Assembly (NCBI GenBank): GCA_032690845.1
Contig: CM064429.1
Location: forward strand, 19,053,013-19,117,012
DNA length: 64,000 nucleotides
Direction of reading: 5' to 3'
Source of the DNA: Eleusine coracana subsp. coracana
Taxonomy: Eukaryota; Streptophyta; Magnoliopsida; Poales; Poaceae
Below are positions 34,597-45,254 of the stretch, one piece after another. The position numbers and the translations under genes were made by a program. Below the pieces are notes generated by a model. That model had not been told where the DNA came from and did no database searches. It saw only the letters and a program-made list of their open reading frames with translations. How positions within the stretch are numbered: position 1 is the first letter of the stretch; the number at the start of each line of letters is the position of its first letter.

Positions 34597-35127
34597 CAAC
34601 AGCGAGATCGACCATTGCTTTGGCCAACCATTACTTCGCCCAACAACGCGGCCTTCGACCAGTAGAAGGGCGGGCGGCAGGGGCTAAGGCGAGCGCGCGG
34701 CAGGGGTTGGCATGAGCGCACGTTGGAGGCCAGGGGCAAGCACGTAGGGGCCAGGGGCAGGGGCGAGCGCACGTAGGAGAAGCCAGCACCAAGGCGGCGC
34801 CAGGGGCAGGGGCATCCACATTCGATCGGTTTGAGGGCTCGGCTGACTAGTGGTGGGGGTTAATGAAAAGAAACTGTTAGAGTGGGATTAATGGAGGGGG
34901 CTAAGTGCTAAACTAATCCACATTCATCCCTGGCCATCAATTTTGGATCCTATGATGTTGATTCAAGTTCTCATATTTCTCATAGAAAGCTAGTTCTCAT
35001 TGGATACGTTCCCTATATTCATTTAATGGCGTACTCCTATGTAGCATAGCAAGGCATATCTAGTGGAAGCAGCTAACACTTTATTCCATCAGCTAAATTA
35101 GGTAGGCATACCAATTCTAGCACATGG
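34597..35127. repeat. GC-rich minisatellite-like segment and AT-rich flank
   Basis: Between 34640 and 34815 phrases such as GGGGCCAGGGGCAGGGGCGA and GAGCGCACG recur, giving a degenerate minisatellite. The rest to 35127 shows no gene. The last part may be intron sequence captured together with the cellulose synthase exons. Confidence 0.45.
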
Positions 35128-35197
35128 TCAGCATCCAAGACTAATTATGAAGAGTCCAATTATGTGAGTGGTCAAACAGGTGTGGAGGAGCACATAC

Positions 35198-35592
35198 AGT
35201 GGCAGACCTACATCGTCACCATCCCAGTCGTCGCCCTCGCTGTAGAGCTGCTGCAGGCGCTCCTGCTTTTGCTTCCATCCCTCCATCCTCTCCTTCCACG
35301 CCATGCTCCCGTAGCCATAGGCGGCGAGATCCTTGGACGGGTCCATGGATCTCGGTTACACTGCAGCACATATCAACAAGGTTGCCACTGTCAGCACACA
35401 TTCAGAAGCAAAATTCCGAGATTACAAAATTTTGAGGACCCGAACTATGTAATGCACACCTAGAAGGTTCGGATCCACGAAGGGGAGCGGGTGGATCCTC
35501 TTGCCCCCCCCCACCCCACCCCCGCCTCCGCCAGCCATGCATGTAGGACGGCACGAGCGCATGCAGCTCCGGCGGGATGTCGTTGACCATCC
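35198..35592 (-). pseudogene. Cellulose synthase (CesA) fragment, two exons
   Basis: Exon A (35592-35460) encodes MVNDIPPELHALVPSYM, then a glycine run and KRIHPLPFVDPNL. Exon B (35360-35198) encodes MDPSKDLAAYGYGSMAWKER followed by a KQKQERLQQ stretch and DWDGDDVGLPL. This is the N-terminal variable region of plant CesA proteins, between the zinc-finger domain and the first membrane helix. CesA proteins make cellulose at the plasma membrane. A 99-bp GT-AG intron (35459-35361) separates the exons, and a donor GTATGTG follows exon B, so the copy came from genomic DNA, not from mRNA. The first complete codon of exon B is TAA where functional genes have glutamine, and the glycine run contains a frameshift. 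No other CesA parts follow. Confidence 0.88.
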
Positions 35593-35710
35593 CTTGATCA
35601 AGCACAACAAGACATTAGATTAGATATCTCCACATGCAGATGATAAGTAATTTTACTTTCAAAATAAAACATTAAACTTAGTTTTAAAAAATAGAATGCC
35701 GCCCTTATAC

Positions 35711-36171
35711 CTGAATAGATGCAGTGCCATTGTCGAATGTAGCATAATTAAAATGATTCCCAAGACCGCCTATAGTCTCTAGTTCAGGTGCCACAATCAC
35801 AAATACTTGGATTTCCATGTTTGGTTGAAGATAAATCAGCCTTTCAAGGGAAGAAGCATCAACGATGATGAGTTTTTGTAGACAGGACTCTTCCTTTGTA
35901 AATATCAACACCCAAGCAGATACTTCTAAGGCTAGAGGTTATCCGTAAGCAGTGAACCCCAAAGCTCTGGTTAGTTAGCAAGCACTTCAGGACTGGGTAG
36001 TGTCAGTGCTGCTACTACTACTGCTTCAGTGGATGAACCGTCTCCGTATGGGCTGACCGCACGGAAACAGGACAGGCGGTCAAGTGCCGATCATGTGGGC
36101 CAGAATGGGTCGGTCAGCGTGAGTAGTAAAGTGTGAGTCGGCCTGCGAGCCATTGCTATAAATTTATAGTG
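35711..36171 (-). pseudogene. F-box/LRR (FBD-type) pseudogene, C-terminal part
   Basis: The clearest part (35911-35711) reads CLQKLIIVDASSLERLIYLQ and then VFVIVAPELETIGGL. This is the leucine-rich, VISAPKLE-like pattern of grass F-box proteins with an FBD tail. F-box proteins select targets for SCF ubiquitin ligases. Upstream residues to about 36000 (LRSICLGVDI) also fit; 36010-36171 no longer does. The exon ends ATTCAG followed by GTATAAG, a good splice donor, 118 bp before the CesA exon. The N-terminal part of probably the same gene is at 45255-45866, beyond the Copia insertion. Confidence 0.65.
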
Positions 36172-36176
36172 CAAGA
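36172..36176. repeat. Target duplication CAAGA, left copy
   Basis: CAAGA lies directly left of the Copia end at 36177 and is repeated at 45094-45098 directly right of the element. The two copies are identical. Confidence 0.93.
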
Positions 36177-36199
36177 TGAAAGAAGTATGAGAAGCATAC

Positions 36200-37099
36200 T
36201 GATGTGGACAAGGGTTCCCGATCTTTCGATAGGTTCTGATAATCTTGATTAAGGCGAAGGCGATACACAAATCGATCCGGCTTCCGAACGACACGTTCTG
36301 AACCCCGCAATCGCAGCACAACGTCTCCTCTGGTTATCAACCGTTCAAGAACGATTGACCTCGCCGAGAAGGCTTATCCTTGCCTGAAAATCAAGAACAC
36401 AAGCAAGAACAAAGAAGAATGCAACCAAATTTGCAGGTATACGATGAATCTCACAAGTTGGGGTCTCACAAACCGATCAAACGGCGAAACTGTTATCAAC
36501 AGAATAATCTAAGCAAAACCCAAACCCTAATGAAGAGGTGGCGGCTGTATATGAGGACCCTAGGGTCGTGCAAGACCTCCTGGACGCAGCCCTAAGTGGG
36601 CTCAACTCGATACATGGCCCAAAGACCGATTATGGTGTCGCATCACCAGGACAGATTCTGGAAGTCGAATTGTTTCGGCGATTGCGGACGGCTCGGGATG
36701 AATTTTGATATGGGACTAGTTGGGTTGGAAATGGCTTTTCGTTATCTTTCCAGGCATATATATAACGTTCAAATCCGAGTCCGTATGCGTCCTGGGCATC
36801 CGTTTTAGTGCAGACTGGTCCTGGGCTCCGAGACAGACTCGAAGTCGGTTTTGATTGGACCTCCACCTTGGCTTGGACGTCCTTGCTGGCCCATCACGTC
36901 TCCAATCACCTCCCCAGCTGTCTCATCATCATCTCCATGGTTTCTAACAACAATTAATTCATTAGGTAGCAATCTATTCTCAAAATCACACAAAGGAATC
37001 ATTAGGAACAAGCTCACCCGTAAATTCAGTTGTCGCGCATGAACTTGCATTTTGGTTGGCGGAGTGCTGGGTGTATCCATAAGGGTGATGTCCTCATCA
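36200..37099 (-). mobile_element. 3' LTR of the Gypsy element
   Basis: 900 bp; it holds the last codons of the integrase-tail ORF in its right part. A TATATATAACG stretch at 36758-36768 is a TATA candidate on the element strand. Confidence 0.9.
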
Positions 37100-38616
37100 T
37101 TCTTCCCCTTTTGAATTAGAGTCGTCCTCGACTCAAGCTCATCTCTTTCTCCCATGTATGGTCTCAAATCTGAAATATTAATTGTGGAACTATTCCCAAA
37201 CTTGGGATGCAACTCATATTTATATGCATTATGAAATTTGTCATCACAATGAGAATCTACAGTAGAAGGCATTCCGTGCAAATTAATAATCTCTTTGAAA
37301 ACTTGGTCAGCAATATGAGCATCATTCTTATCACAAGGTAGACAATGTGTGATCTTAGAAATACTAGAAAAAGATGACATGACATGGTAGTTGATATTAA
37401 AGTTTTCTAGTTGGTCATTTAGTTGCAAACCAAGAGGATGTTTCATATTTGAACAAACATAAACTCTATGTACCATAAATACACCTCTATGATCATATTT
37501 GCCAATAGCATAAAAAATGTTTCTTATCAATAAAGGCAACTTAGTTTGAGAAAACATTTGCTTCTCTAAAGTACTTAGATTACAAAGAATATCAAATTCA
37601 ATATAACCTAAAGTATTTAGAGAAGAAAATAATTTCTGCTCATTCTTTTGACATGTAACTAAAATCAAACGTTTAATTTCAGCACTAGTAGGTGAATCAT
37701 AAGCAAAAGCATCAAGCTCATTCATTTGTTGTGGCAAAGGTATAAATGAAGCATTGACACACAACTCCTCTTTATCACATGGACCACTAGGTAAATCAAT
37801 TTATGACAAAGGAACATGATCATAAGGTTCCGATATAGCAAGACTATTGGAACAATCCATCATATAAGGAAAACTCTTACCTGAAGCAACAACCTGTTCT
37901 TTATCGTTCCCACTATCATCTTCTTTGTGTATATGCTGAAAAATATTAGTTGTAACAAGAGGTAAAGAAATATGTTCATCCTCTAGCAATTCAGATTTTG
38001 ATGAAAGTTTTGCGACATTTGGAACAGCCCATTCTATCCTAAACGGTTCATTCTTTCTTCTCTCAAATCGTTGTTGATCCTCTTCTAAAATTTCAGTTGT
38101 GGTCATTGGTGTAAGAGTAACCCTTCTACCATTGTATTTAAATGAGTAGCTATTAGTAATGGTATTGTGCAAAACATTATTTGTACAAATCCAAGATTTA
38201 CCCAATAACAAATGACATGCTTACATAGGTACTATATCAAATTCTGCACTATCCTTATAAGAACCAATAAAAAATTCAATGCGTGCAGTTTTATCTACCT
38301 TCATCTTACCACAAGAATTTACCCATTGGATGTAGTATGGACATGGGTGTGGCTGTGTGGTCAAGCCGAGCTTCTCGACCAATTCCAAGCTTGCGATGTT
38401 GTGGCTACTCTCTCCATCAATGATGACACGACAACGTCGATCCTTCACAATAAAGTGAGTCTGAAACAAGTTGTTCATTTGATTTTGCTCTACCTTCTCC
38501 ATTTGAGAACTAAGCACTCGTTGTGCTACAACACTTGTATCAGCCTCATTTGACACCATCGACTCATCACCATCAGTGTTGTAACCTGTCATTGTTAATA
38601 GAAAACAAGAAAACAC
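36805..38616 (-). pseudogene. Gypsy protease and integrase-end remnant
   Basis: From 38616 leftward the protease region reads FIVKDRRCRVIIDGESSHN and IASLELVEKLGL, a retropepsin active-site strand in which the usual Asp-Gly-Gly/Ser context is changed to DGES. LLGKSWICTNNV (about 38200) is the conserved end of the protease domain. The frame is interrupted near 38221 and 37800. The next part (37764-36805) jumps into integrase sequence: IINLHGMPSTVDSHCDDKF, where a conserved DxDxxF is degenerate, then GNSSTINISDLRPYMGERDE, the typical end of the polyprotein. Reverse transcriptase, RNase H and most of integrase are missing. The ORF runs about 290 bases into the 3' LTR before its stop. Confidence 0.8.
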
Positions 38617-39588
38617 ACAAGAGTATATTTTCCTATCACTACTGTTTGATTACGGTGGAAACTCTCAACAAGCAAATGGCAGCACCTAACTGAGTTTTTA
38701 CAAGATTCTTAATAGCAAAATAGAGGATACCTTGGAGAGTGTGATCCGACGATTGCAAGGGTCCAAAGTTCAGTGCCTATTCAAAAGGATATATGTGGAG
38801 CTAGGTAGGCAATTTATAGTAGCAAGGATTAGCAAAATTTCAATTCAGAAATTACAAAACTGAATAATAGTCCCAAGCTAGTCTATGTCACTGGCCTAAA
38901 CTTGTCTCGGACCTAGTTCAAGCAAGCAAGCAAATGGCTCAACAAAGGACACAAAGGCTGCAAGCAATTCTGAATTTTTTTCTCTTCTCCTTTCGTTTTT
39001 TTTCTTTTGTTATAGGTGCGACTTTTTCTTCTTATTTTTTTTTTCAGCACCTCTTTGCCTTTTACTTCTTTCATGATTTTTTTGACATAGAACTGCAGCA
39101 AGAGTTGCGAACTTTATAGCACAAAGAAAAAACCTAAACTTTCTTTTTTGCACTCTTTACGTAAGGAATAGATGTACATGTAGAACTGAACCGACAATTC
39201 TCATATGCAACAACGTGCAGCAATCTCGACTCAAGGAACAACGTGCAACAGAAAACACTCTAAGTTTCTTTTGCACACAAAAAGTAGAAGGCTAGATGTT
39301 AAATAAATATTTAGTGCAAATAATTCCAGCAGTACTATTCTCTCAATTGTCTATGAACAAGTACACACACGACTCAAACAAGACCAAAGAACAAGTACTA
39401 GACCAACAACATAATGACCTTGTAGGGACTAAAATTCAGAGAAGCAAACTAAACTGAAAATTGCAAGGCACAAGGGGGCTGTAGGACAGCGGAAACACGA
39501 CGAACAAATATTTTTGTAGGGCAATTTTCTGGACTCTAGGATTGAACAAAATAACAAGGATAAGGGCGAACCTAACGGTGTACCTGAA
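38617..39588 (-). other. Gypsy 5' internal non-coding region
   Basis: No gag is readable here. The region is AT-rich, with T runs near 38970-39060, and appears to be a leader left after loss of gag. Confidence 0.5.
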
Positions 39589-39602
39589 GCTCTGATTACC
39601 AC
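39589..39602 (-). other. Primer-binding site of the Gypsy element
   Basis: On the minus strand GTGGTAATCAGAGC lies just inside the LTR at 39604, matching initiator methionine tRNA with one change. It shows that the right LTR is the 5' LTR. Confidence 0.8.
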
Positions 39603-39603
39603 T

Positions 39604-40457
39604 TGATGTGAACAAGGGTTCCCGATCTTCCGATCCGGCTTCCAAACGACACGTTCTGAACCCCGCAATCGCAGCACAACGTCTTCTCTGGTTATCAACC
39701 GTTCAAGAACGACTGACCTCGCCGAGAAGGCTTATCCTTGCCTGCAAATCAAGAACACAAGCAAGAACAAAGAAGAATGCAACCAAATTTGCAGGTATAC
39801 GATGAATCTCACAAGTTGGAATCTCACAAACCGATCAAACGGCAAAACTGTTATCAACAAAATAATCTAAGCAAAATCTAAACCCTAATGAAGAGACGGC
39901 GGCTGTATATGAGGACCCTAGGGTCGTGCAGGACCCCCTGGATGCAGCCCTAAGTGGGCTCAACTCGATACATGACCCAAAGACTTATTACGGTGTCGCA
40001 GCACCAGGACAGATTCTGGAAGTTGAATTGTTTCGGTGATTGCTGATGGCTCGGGACGAATTTTGACATGGAACCAGTTGGGTTGGAAAGGGCTTTTCGT
40101 TATCTTTCCAGGCATATATAGAATGTCCAAATCCGAGTCCGTATGCGTACTGGACATCCGTTTTAGTGCAGACTGGTCCTGGGCTCCGAGACAGACTCGA
40201 AGTCGGTTTTGATTGGGCCTCCACCTTGGCTTGGGCGTCCTTGCTGGCCCATCACGTCTCCAATCACCTCCCCAGCTATCTCATCATCATCTCTATGGTT
40301 TCTAACAACAATTAATTCATTAGGTATCAATCTATTCTCAAAATCACATAAAGGAATCATTAGGAACAAGCTCATCCGTAAATTCAGTTGTCGCGCATGA
40401 ACTTGCATTTTGGTTGGCGAAGTGCTGGGTGTATCCATAAGAGTGATGTCCTCATCA
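39604..40457 (-). mobile_element. 5' LTR of the Gypsy element
   Basis: 854 bp, from TGATGTGAACAAGG to GTCCTCATCA in plus orientation; close in sequence to the copy at 36200-37099 apart from the missing 46-bp block. Confidence 0.9.
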
Positions 40458-40635
40458 CGTACTCAAGTTGAGCCACCTGCCTGTTAATATATATGCAACA
40501 GAAATACAATTAGTTGTGATTACAACTTGTCAATCAAGTTAGCTACTAACTAACTCTATCTCTAAGATACAACAAACAATATCTCACGTGTATCTTATCT
40601 CTAAGAAGCCTTACTTCCAACACACCCCCTCAATC

Positions 40636-42241
40636 AAAACTTCTTCAAGTTTAGATTACGATGAAAGGCTTCTAATTTCCGTTCTAATAGTGCTTTAGTA
40701 AATCCATCAGCTAATTGATCCTCTGACGAAATAAACCGAATCTCAAGCAACTTTGCTGCCACTCTTTCACGCACAAAGTGATAGTCTACTTCAACATGCT
40801 TCATTCAGGCATGAAACACAGGATTGCCAGATAAATAAGTAGCTCCTGAATTATCACACCAGAGACATGCAATTCTTGTTTGAGGAATACCAAGCTCACG
40901 TAGCAACGTTTGAACCCATATTACTTCTGCAGTAGCATTTGCCAAGGATTTATACTCTGCCTTCGTGCTTGAGCGCGACACCATCGCTTGCTTTCCAATA
41001 CTCCAAGATACCAGATTACTTCCAAGGAACACAACAAGACCACCGGTTGATCGTCTATCATCAGGGCAGCCAGCCTATTTGGCATCAGAAAAGGCACTAA
41101 CAAGTAATGAGTTAGTTTTTCTGATTTTCATCCCAAACCCTTGTGTATATTTCAGATATGTTAATATCCTTTTCACTTGTGTCCAATGAATGTTTGTAGG
41201 AGCATGTAAGAACTAACACACCTTGTTAACTGCAAAAGCAATATCCGGTCGTGTTAAGGTTAAATACTATAACGCTCCCACAATGCTTTGGTATTTTGTG
41301 GACTCCTCTGAATTTAACAATTCTCCATCATAGACTAAAAGCTTTCTGAAACCGACAATGGAGTTTTCACTTGCTTACACTTAGTCATTCCAACTTTCTT
41401 TAGGATATTCAGAATGTATTTTCCTATGTTAGAAGGATACCATTATCAACCTTCTTTACCTCAATTCCTAGAAAGTGGTGAAGCTCTCCAAGATCCTTTA
41501 GAGCGAAATCACTTCACAGGTCATGTAGCAAACATCAACTGCAGTAGATGAAGAACTTGCCACAATGATATCGTCAACATACACGAATAAGAAAATAGTG
41601 ACCCCTCCTCGTATGTAGAAGAACAATGATGTATCTGCTTTCAATGCTGAAAAACCAAGTTCTATAAGCTTTGAACTTAGCTGAGAGTACTAAGCTCTAG
41701 GAGCTTGTTTCAGACCATATAGAGCTTTATCTAGCTTGCACACATGATTTGGGAAGCGTGAATCTTGAAAGCCAGGTGGTTGTCACATGTATACTTCCTC
41801 CACCAGAACACCATGAAGAACGCGTTCTGTACATCCAGTTGTCTTAAACACCAGCCCTTAAACACTGCTAGAGATAACACAACTCGAATTGTTGTTTCTT
41901 TCACAAATGTACTAAATGTGTCTTCGTAATCAATGCTATAATGCTGCTTGAATCCTTTTGCAACTAGTTGAGCTTTATAACAATCTATACTCCCATTAGC
42001 CTTCTTCTTAATTTTGTAGACCCACTTGCAATCGATATGGTTACTAGCACGAGAAGAGGGAACTAGATCCTAGGTGTTGTTTTTTAGTAGAGCTGAAAAC
42101 TCACTTTCTATAGCTGTTCTCCAATTCTTGTCATCGAGAGCATCTTGTAGATCATCAAGTTCTCTCGTAGCCGTCAACAACCCATAGCGAACTGTTCCAT
42201 TAGTGTATGTCTTGGGTTTAACAATGTTGCTTTGAGATCTC
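40636..42241 (-). pseudogene. Copia reverse transcriptase and RNase H (Retrofit-like)
   Basis: Read leftward, the reverse transcriptase starts near 42200, with CKWVYKIKKKANGSIDCYKA (about 42020) and LYGLKQAPRA (about 41715). Its catalytic box FVYVDDIIVASSS lies at 41590-41555. Sequence between about 41530 and 41100 is readable only in pieces. The RNase H part keeps SWSIGKQAMVSRSSTKAEYK (from 41010) and CDNSGATYLSGNP (about 40850). Several in-frame stops and frame changes occur, for example at CATTCA near 40807. The ORF ends shortly before the polypurine tract. Confidence 0.85.
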
Positions 42242-43470
42242 GTGTGCACTCATCTTGGTACAACTGAAAGAGTTAGAGCCGGAACAACAGGATTAGAGGT
42301 TGCCACACCAGGATCCCGTCGCGAGGTAGAAGATCCACCAGAGGCACTTGTCGAAGAAGAACTACTCGGAATGGGGCTCGGAGTGGATACAGGTGCAGAA
42401 GCCATATCGTCAGACGGATGCCGATCCAAGGATGATGTTGAGGGGCCCGCCGAATCTCCCCCAGCTCCTGAGACGTCCAGATCTTCTGTGCTATGGTGAT
42501 CATGGTGATCACTCCCTATGGATTCATCATCATGCACTTCATCATTTGTAAAACCCTGCACATTTAGCGACTGAGCAAGATCATTAGCAAGGTTAGCATG
42601 TTGATCAATACCAGGTAATTCATCCCCTGGCTTAAGCAAAGTCGGATGAAGGAGATGAATTTTGGCTTTGAGTTGGGCTCCGGCATTGGCATGAAGCTGG
42701 GAAAAGGGGAAAATGGTCTCATCAAAGACAACATCTCGTGATATATAAACCCGGCCAGAGGCTACGCCGAGCCACATGTAACCTTTGTGAAGACTACTAT
42801 AGCCAAGAAAGACACATCTCTTGGATCTAAACTCAAGTTTTCGGGAATTATTGGGATGAAGATTGGGCCAACACGCAGTCCCAAAGATTCAAAGGAAAGA
42901 GTAATCAGGTTTAATGCCAAACAATTTTTCCAAGGGTGTCAAATGACCAATAACCTTGGAGGGAGTGCGATTGATTAGATAGGCAGTAGTAGAAAAGGCT
43001 TCATCCCAAAATTTTAGTGGCATAGACGCATGAGCTAGGAGTGATAGGCCAACCTCAAGGATGTGTCTATGTTTCCTTTCAGCAGATCCATTTTGTTGGT
43101 GAGCATGCGGGCACGACATAGGATGAGATATGCCAACCCGCTCAAAGAAGGCATGTAGTTTTTGATACTCGTCTCCACAGTCAGTTTGAACCGCAATTAT
43201 CTTCCTATTGAATAGGCGCTCAACTGAGTTGTTGAAATCCATGAAACCTTTGGAACACTTCAGATTTTCATTTAAGAAGATAAATCCACACAAACTTGCT
43301 ATGATCGATTGACATAATAATTTTTCCTTCCGATAGAGCTAGGTGCAGGACCCCAGACATCAGAGAAAACTAAGTCTAAAGGAGACTCGGACACACTGGT
43401 AGATTGCCGATAGGAAAGCTGATGACTCTTCCCCTGTTGACATGCGTCACAGATAGAGTGGTTATCAAGG
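42242..43470 (-). pseudogene. Copia integrase (Retrofit-like)
   Basis: The part from 43293 reads QTDCGDEYQKL and HQQNGSAERKHRHILE, the second and third catalytic blocks, with the second aspartate in a TDCGDE context. The first aspartate block lies near 43400 (LVFSDVWGPAP). A stop after PDYSFL (42889) is followed, in another frame, by YMWLGVASGRVYISRDVVFD and a serine- and aspartate-rich linker to 42250. The linker separates integrase from reverse transcriptase, as is usual in this group. Confidence 0.85.
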
Positions 43471-43588
43471 GACCCTTTGGAATACGGCAGTTTATTTTCA
43501 CTAAGGACTCTAGAAACGACAGCAGATGATGGATGGTCAAGACGGTTGTGCCATCGTTATGCAGAAATCTGGACGCCAAGGGCTTGCT

Positions 43589-44880
43589 TTATTGATGGTA
43601 GCTCCAAAGGACTAGGAAGTGGTAGAGGCCTCGTTTACACTTCCCTTGAAGAAGTGTTCTCTCCGTTGCCTGATCCTTAGCAAGAAACAAGTGAAGATGA
43701 TATTCAAGGAAGACATCATTATCGCGAGTAAAATTATAAACAGAAACAAGATTGTTATCAGCTTCAGGGACATGAAGGAAATTGTTTAGATGTAGATCTT
43801 TTTCTGGGGTATGAAAAACTATATGACCAACATGACTTATACCCATACCTGATCCAGAAGTGGTGTGCACTTGTTCATGTCCTGTGTACTTCTCGCGGGT
43901 GGTCAGTCTATCAAGCTCCCCTGTGATATGGTTAGTGGCACTGGTATCGGTGTACCAACTGGTGTCCACTCCATAAGATGTAATTGCAGCGGCCGCAATC
44001 TTCTCTTCACCAGTAAAGTTACAATCGAAATGCTTGTCACAGCATACGACCGTATGCCCATCCCTGCCGTAGAGCTGGCAGGTGTACTTCTTGCCGCCAT
44101 GGCCGAAGCGTCCTGCACCATCACCTCGACCGCCAGCGTCGCCACGACCGCCACCATCACGTCCTCGTCCGCCTTTGCCGCCGCGACCACCGCGTCTTCC
44201 ACAGTACACAGCATTAGCAGACATATACTATTGTTGATTCTGAGTGTCGATCCTTGCTTCAGCGCTGAGGAGCTGGGCGAACAGATCGGTCAAAGAAATC
44301 GGGTCAGTCTTGGCACAGGCTGACTCGATGAAGAGGTTGAACTCAGCGTCGAGCCAAGCAAGGATGTAGGCAACGGTCTCTTCATCATCTAGCCGCTTCC
44401 TAGCAGCAGCTAGCTCATCAACAAAACCTTTCATCTTGGAGTAGTATGCGGCACAAGTCATCTCTCCCTTCCGAGTGGTGGAGAGCCTGTTGCGAAGATG
44501 GACGATCCTCGAGCGAGACACCGACCAAAAACATCCCTTGGATGGCCTACTAGGTCTCTACCGCAGTAGGGAAGGTAGCAACCTGCCCAAGGACCTCACA
44601 GGATAGGGAGTTAACCAGGTAACTCAGCACCTGTTGGTCTTGCGCAACCCAGATTGCATACTCTGGGTTGGGTTCCTTCACGACGGACTTGTCCGCCTTC
44701 TCGACATTGATGAATTATGTTGGTGCTTTAGCAGATCCGTCCAGGTAGCCATAGAGCTATGCACCGTGAATAGCGGGCAGCACTTGAGCCTTCCAAACAA
44801 TGAAGTTCTCCCCCGTCAGCTTCTCGGAGACAAGTGGGAGAGGGCAGAGGAAAGGCTGGAAGAGGACGACATGGTTGGAT
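43589..44880 (-). pseudogene. Copia gag and protease (Retrofit-like)
   Basis: Capsid sequence runs from about 44880 to 44228, with DEETVAYILAWLDAEFNLFI and LLSAEARIDTQNQQ. A stop at 44228 is followed by a Gly/Arg-rich linker and a zinc knuckle CQLYGRDGHTVVCC (about 44085) in which the second cysteine is tyrosine. The protease site reads WYTDTSATNHITGEL (about 43950), with serine in place of the glycine that follows the catalytic Asp-Thr. Both changes suggest loss of function. At least three stops occur in the capsid part. Confidence 0.85.
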
Positions 44881-44909
44881 GTTTGTGGAGAAGGTAGCTC
44901 TAATTACCA

Positions 44910-45093
44910 TTAAAGAAGTATGAGAAGCGTATTCAAGTTGAGTCGTCTGCCTGTTAATATATATGCGACGGAAATACAATTAGTTGTGATTACAACTTAT
45001 CAATCAAGTTAGCTACTAACTAACTCTATCTCTAAGATACAACAAGCAATATCTCACGTGTATTTTATCTCTAAGAAGCCTTATCTTCCAACA
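44910..45093 (-). mobile_element. 5' LTR of the Copia element
   Basis: 184 bp. It is intact and gives the uninterrupted reference for the split 3' LTR. The inner terminal CA is mutated to AA. Confidence 0.9.
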
Positions 45094-45254
45094 CAAGAAG
45101 GTTGTAGTCTTTTTTTTTTTAGGTCAAGTCACTGAAGCTTATATTAAATTGGATCAGGAGTACAATCGGTAGCAAGAGCTCCCAATCAGAAGTTCGGGAC
45201 ATCTCTTACCCAATTACAGGAATGATTCAGTGGGTCAGCAAGAAGGTTGTAGTC
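45094..45254 (-). mobile_element. Short poly(A) retroposon (SINE or truncated LINE) with 16-bp TSD
   Basis: A 129-bp insert (45110-45238) ends, on the minus strand, in a run of about 11-12 A. It is flanked by identical 16-bp copies of CAAGAAGGTTGTAGTC (45094-45109 and 45239-45254). Poly(A) plus a long target duplication is the signature of LINE-type target-primed insertion. The insert reads TAATATAAGCTTCAGTGACT just before the A run, which looks like a LINE or SINE 3' end. It lies within the F-box pseudogene. Confidence 0.85.

Larger units (their letters stand above)
36200..40457 (-). mobile_element. Internally deleted Gypsy element inside the Copia 3' LTR
   Basis: LTRs are 36200-37099 (3') and 39604-40457 (5'), starting TGATGT and ending CATCA in plus orientation. 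The flanks are CATAC (36195-36199) and CGTAC (40458-40462), a 5-bp duplication with one mismatch. The uninterrupted Copia LTR reads GAAGCGTATTCAAG at this point. The internal region is only 2.5 kb and lacks reverse transcriptase, RNase H and most of integrase, so the element is non-autonomous. The 3' LTR has an extra 46-bp block near 36222-36268 that the 5' LTR lacks, also present in the solo LTR at 4968. Confidence 0.93.
36177..45093 (-). mobile_element. Hopscotch/Retrofit-like Copia element, split by a Gypsy insertion
   Basis: The element reads leftward from the 5' LTR (45093-44910) to the 3' LTR (40622-36177, interrupted at 36199/40458). LTR ends are TGTTGGAAG and CTTCTTTCA. The LTR is only about 185 bp without the insertion. 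A primer-binding site TGGTAATTAGAGC abuts the 5' LTR (44897-44909) and a polypurine tract GATTGAGGGGGTG abuts the 3' LTR (40623-40635). Gene order gag, protease, integrase, reverse transcriptase, RNase H is Copia; short LTRs and the gag-protease sequence suggest the Retrofit/Ale lineage. Perfect CAAGA duplications flank it. Many stops show it is inactive. Confidence 0.93.
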
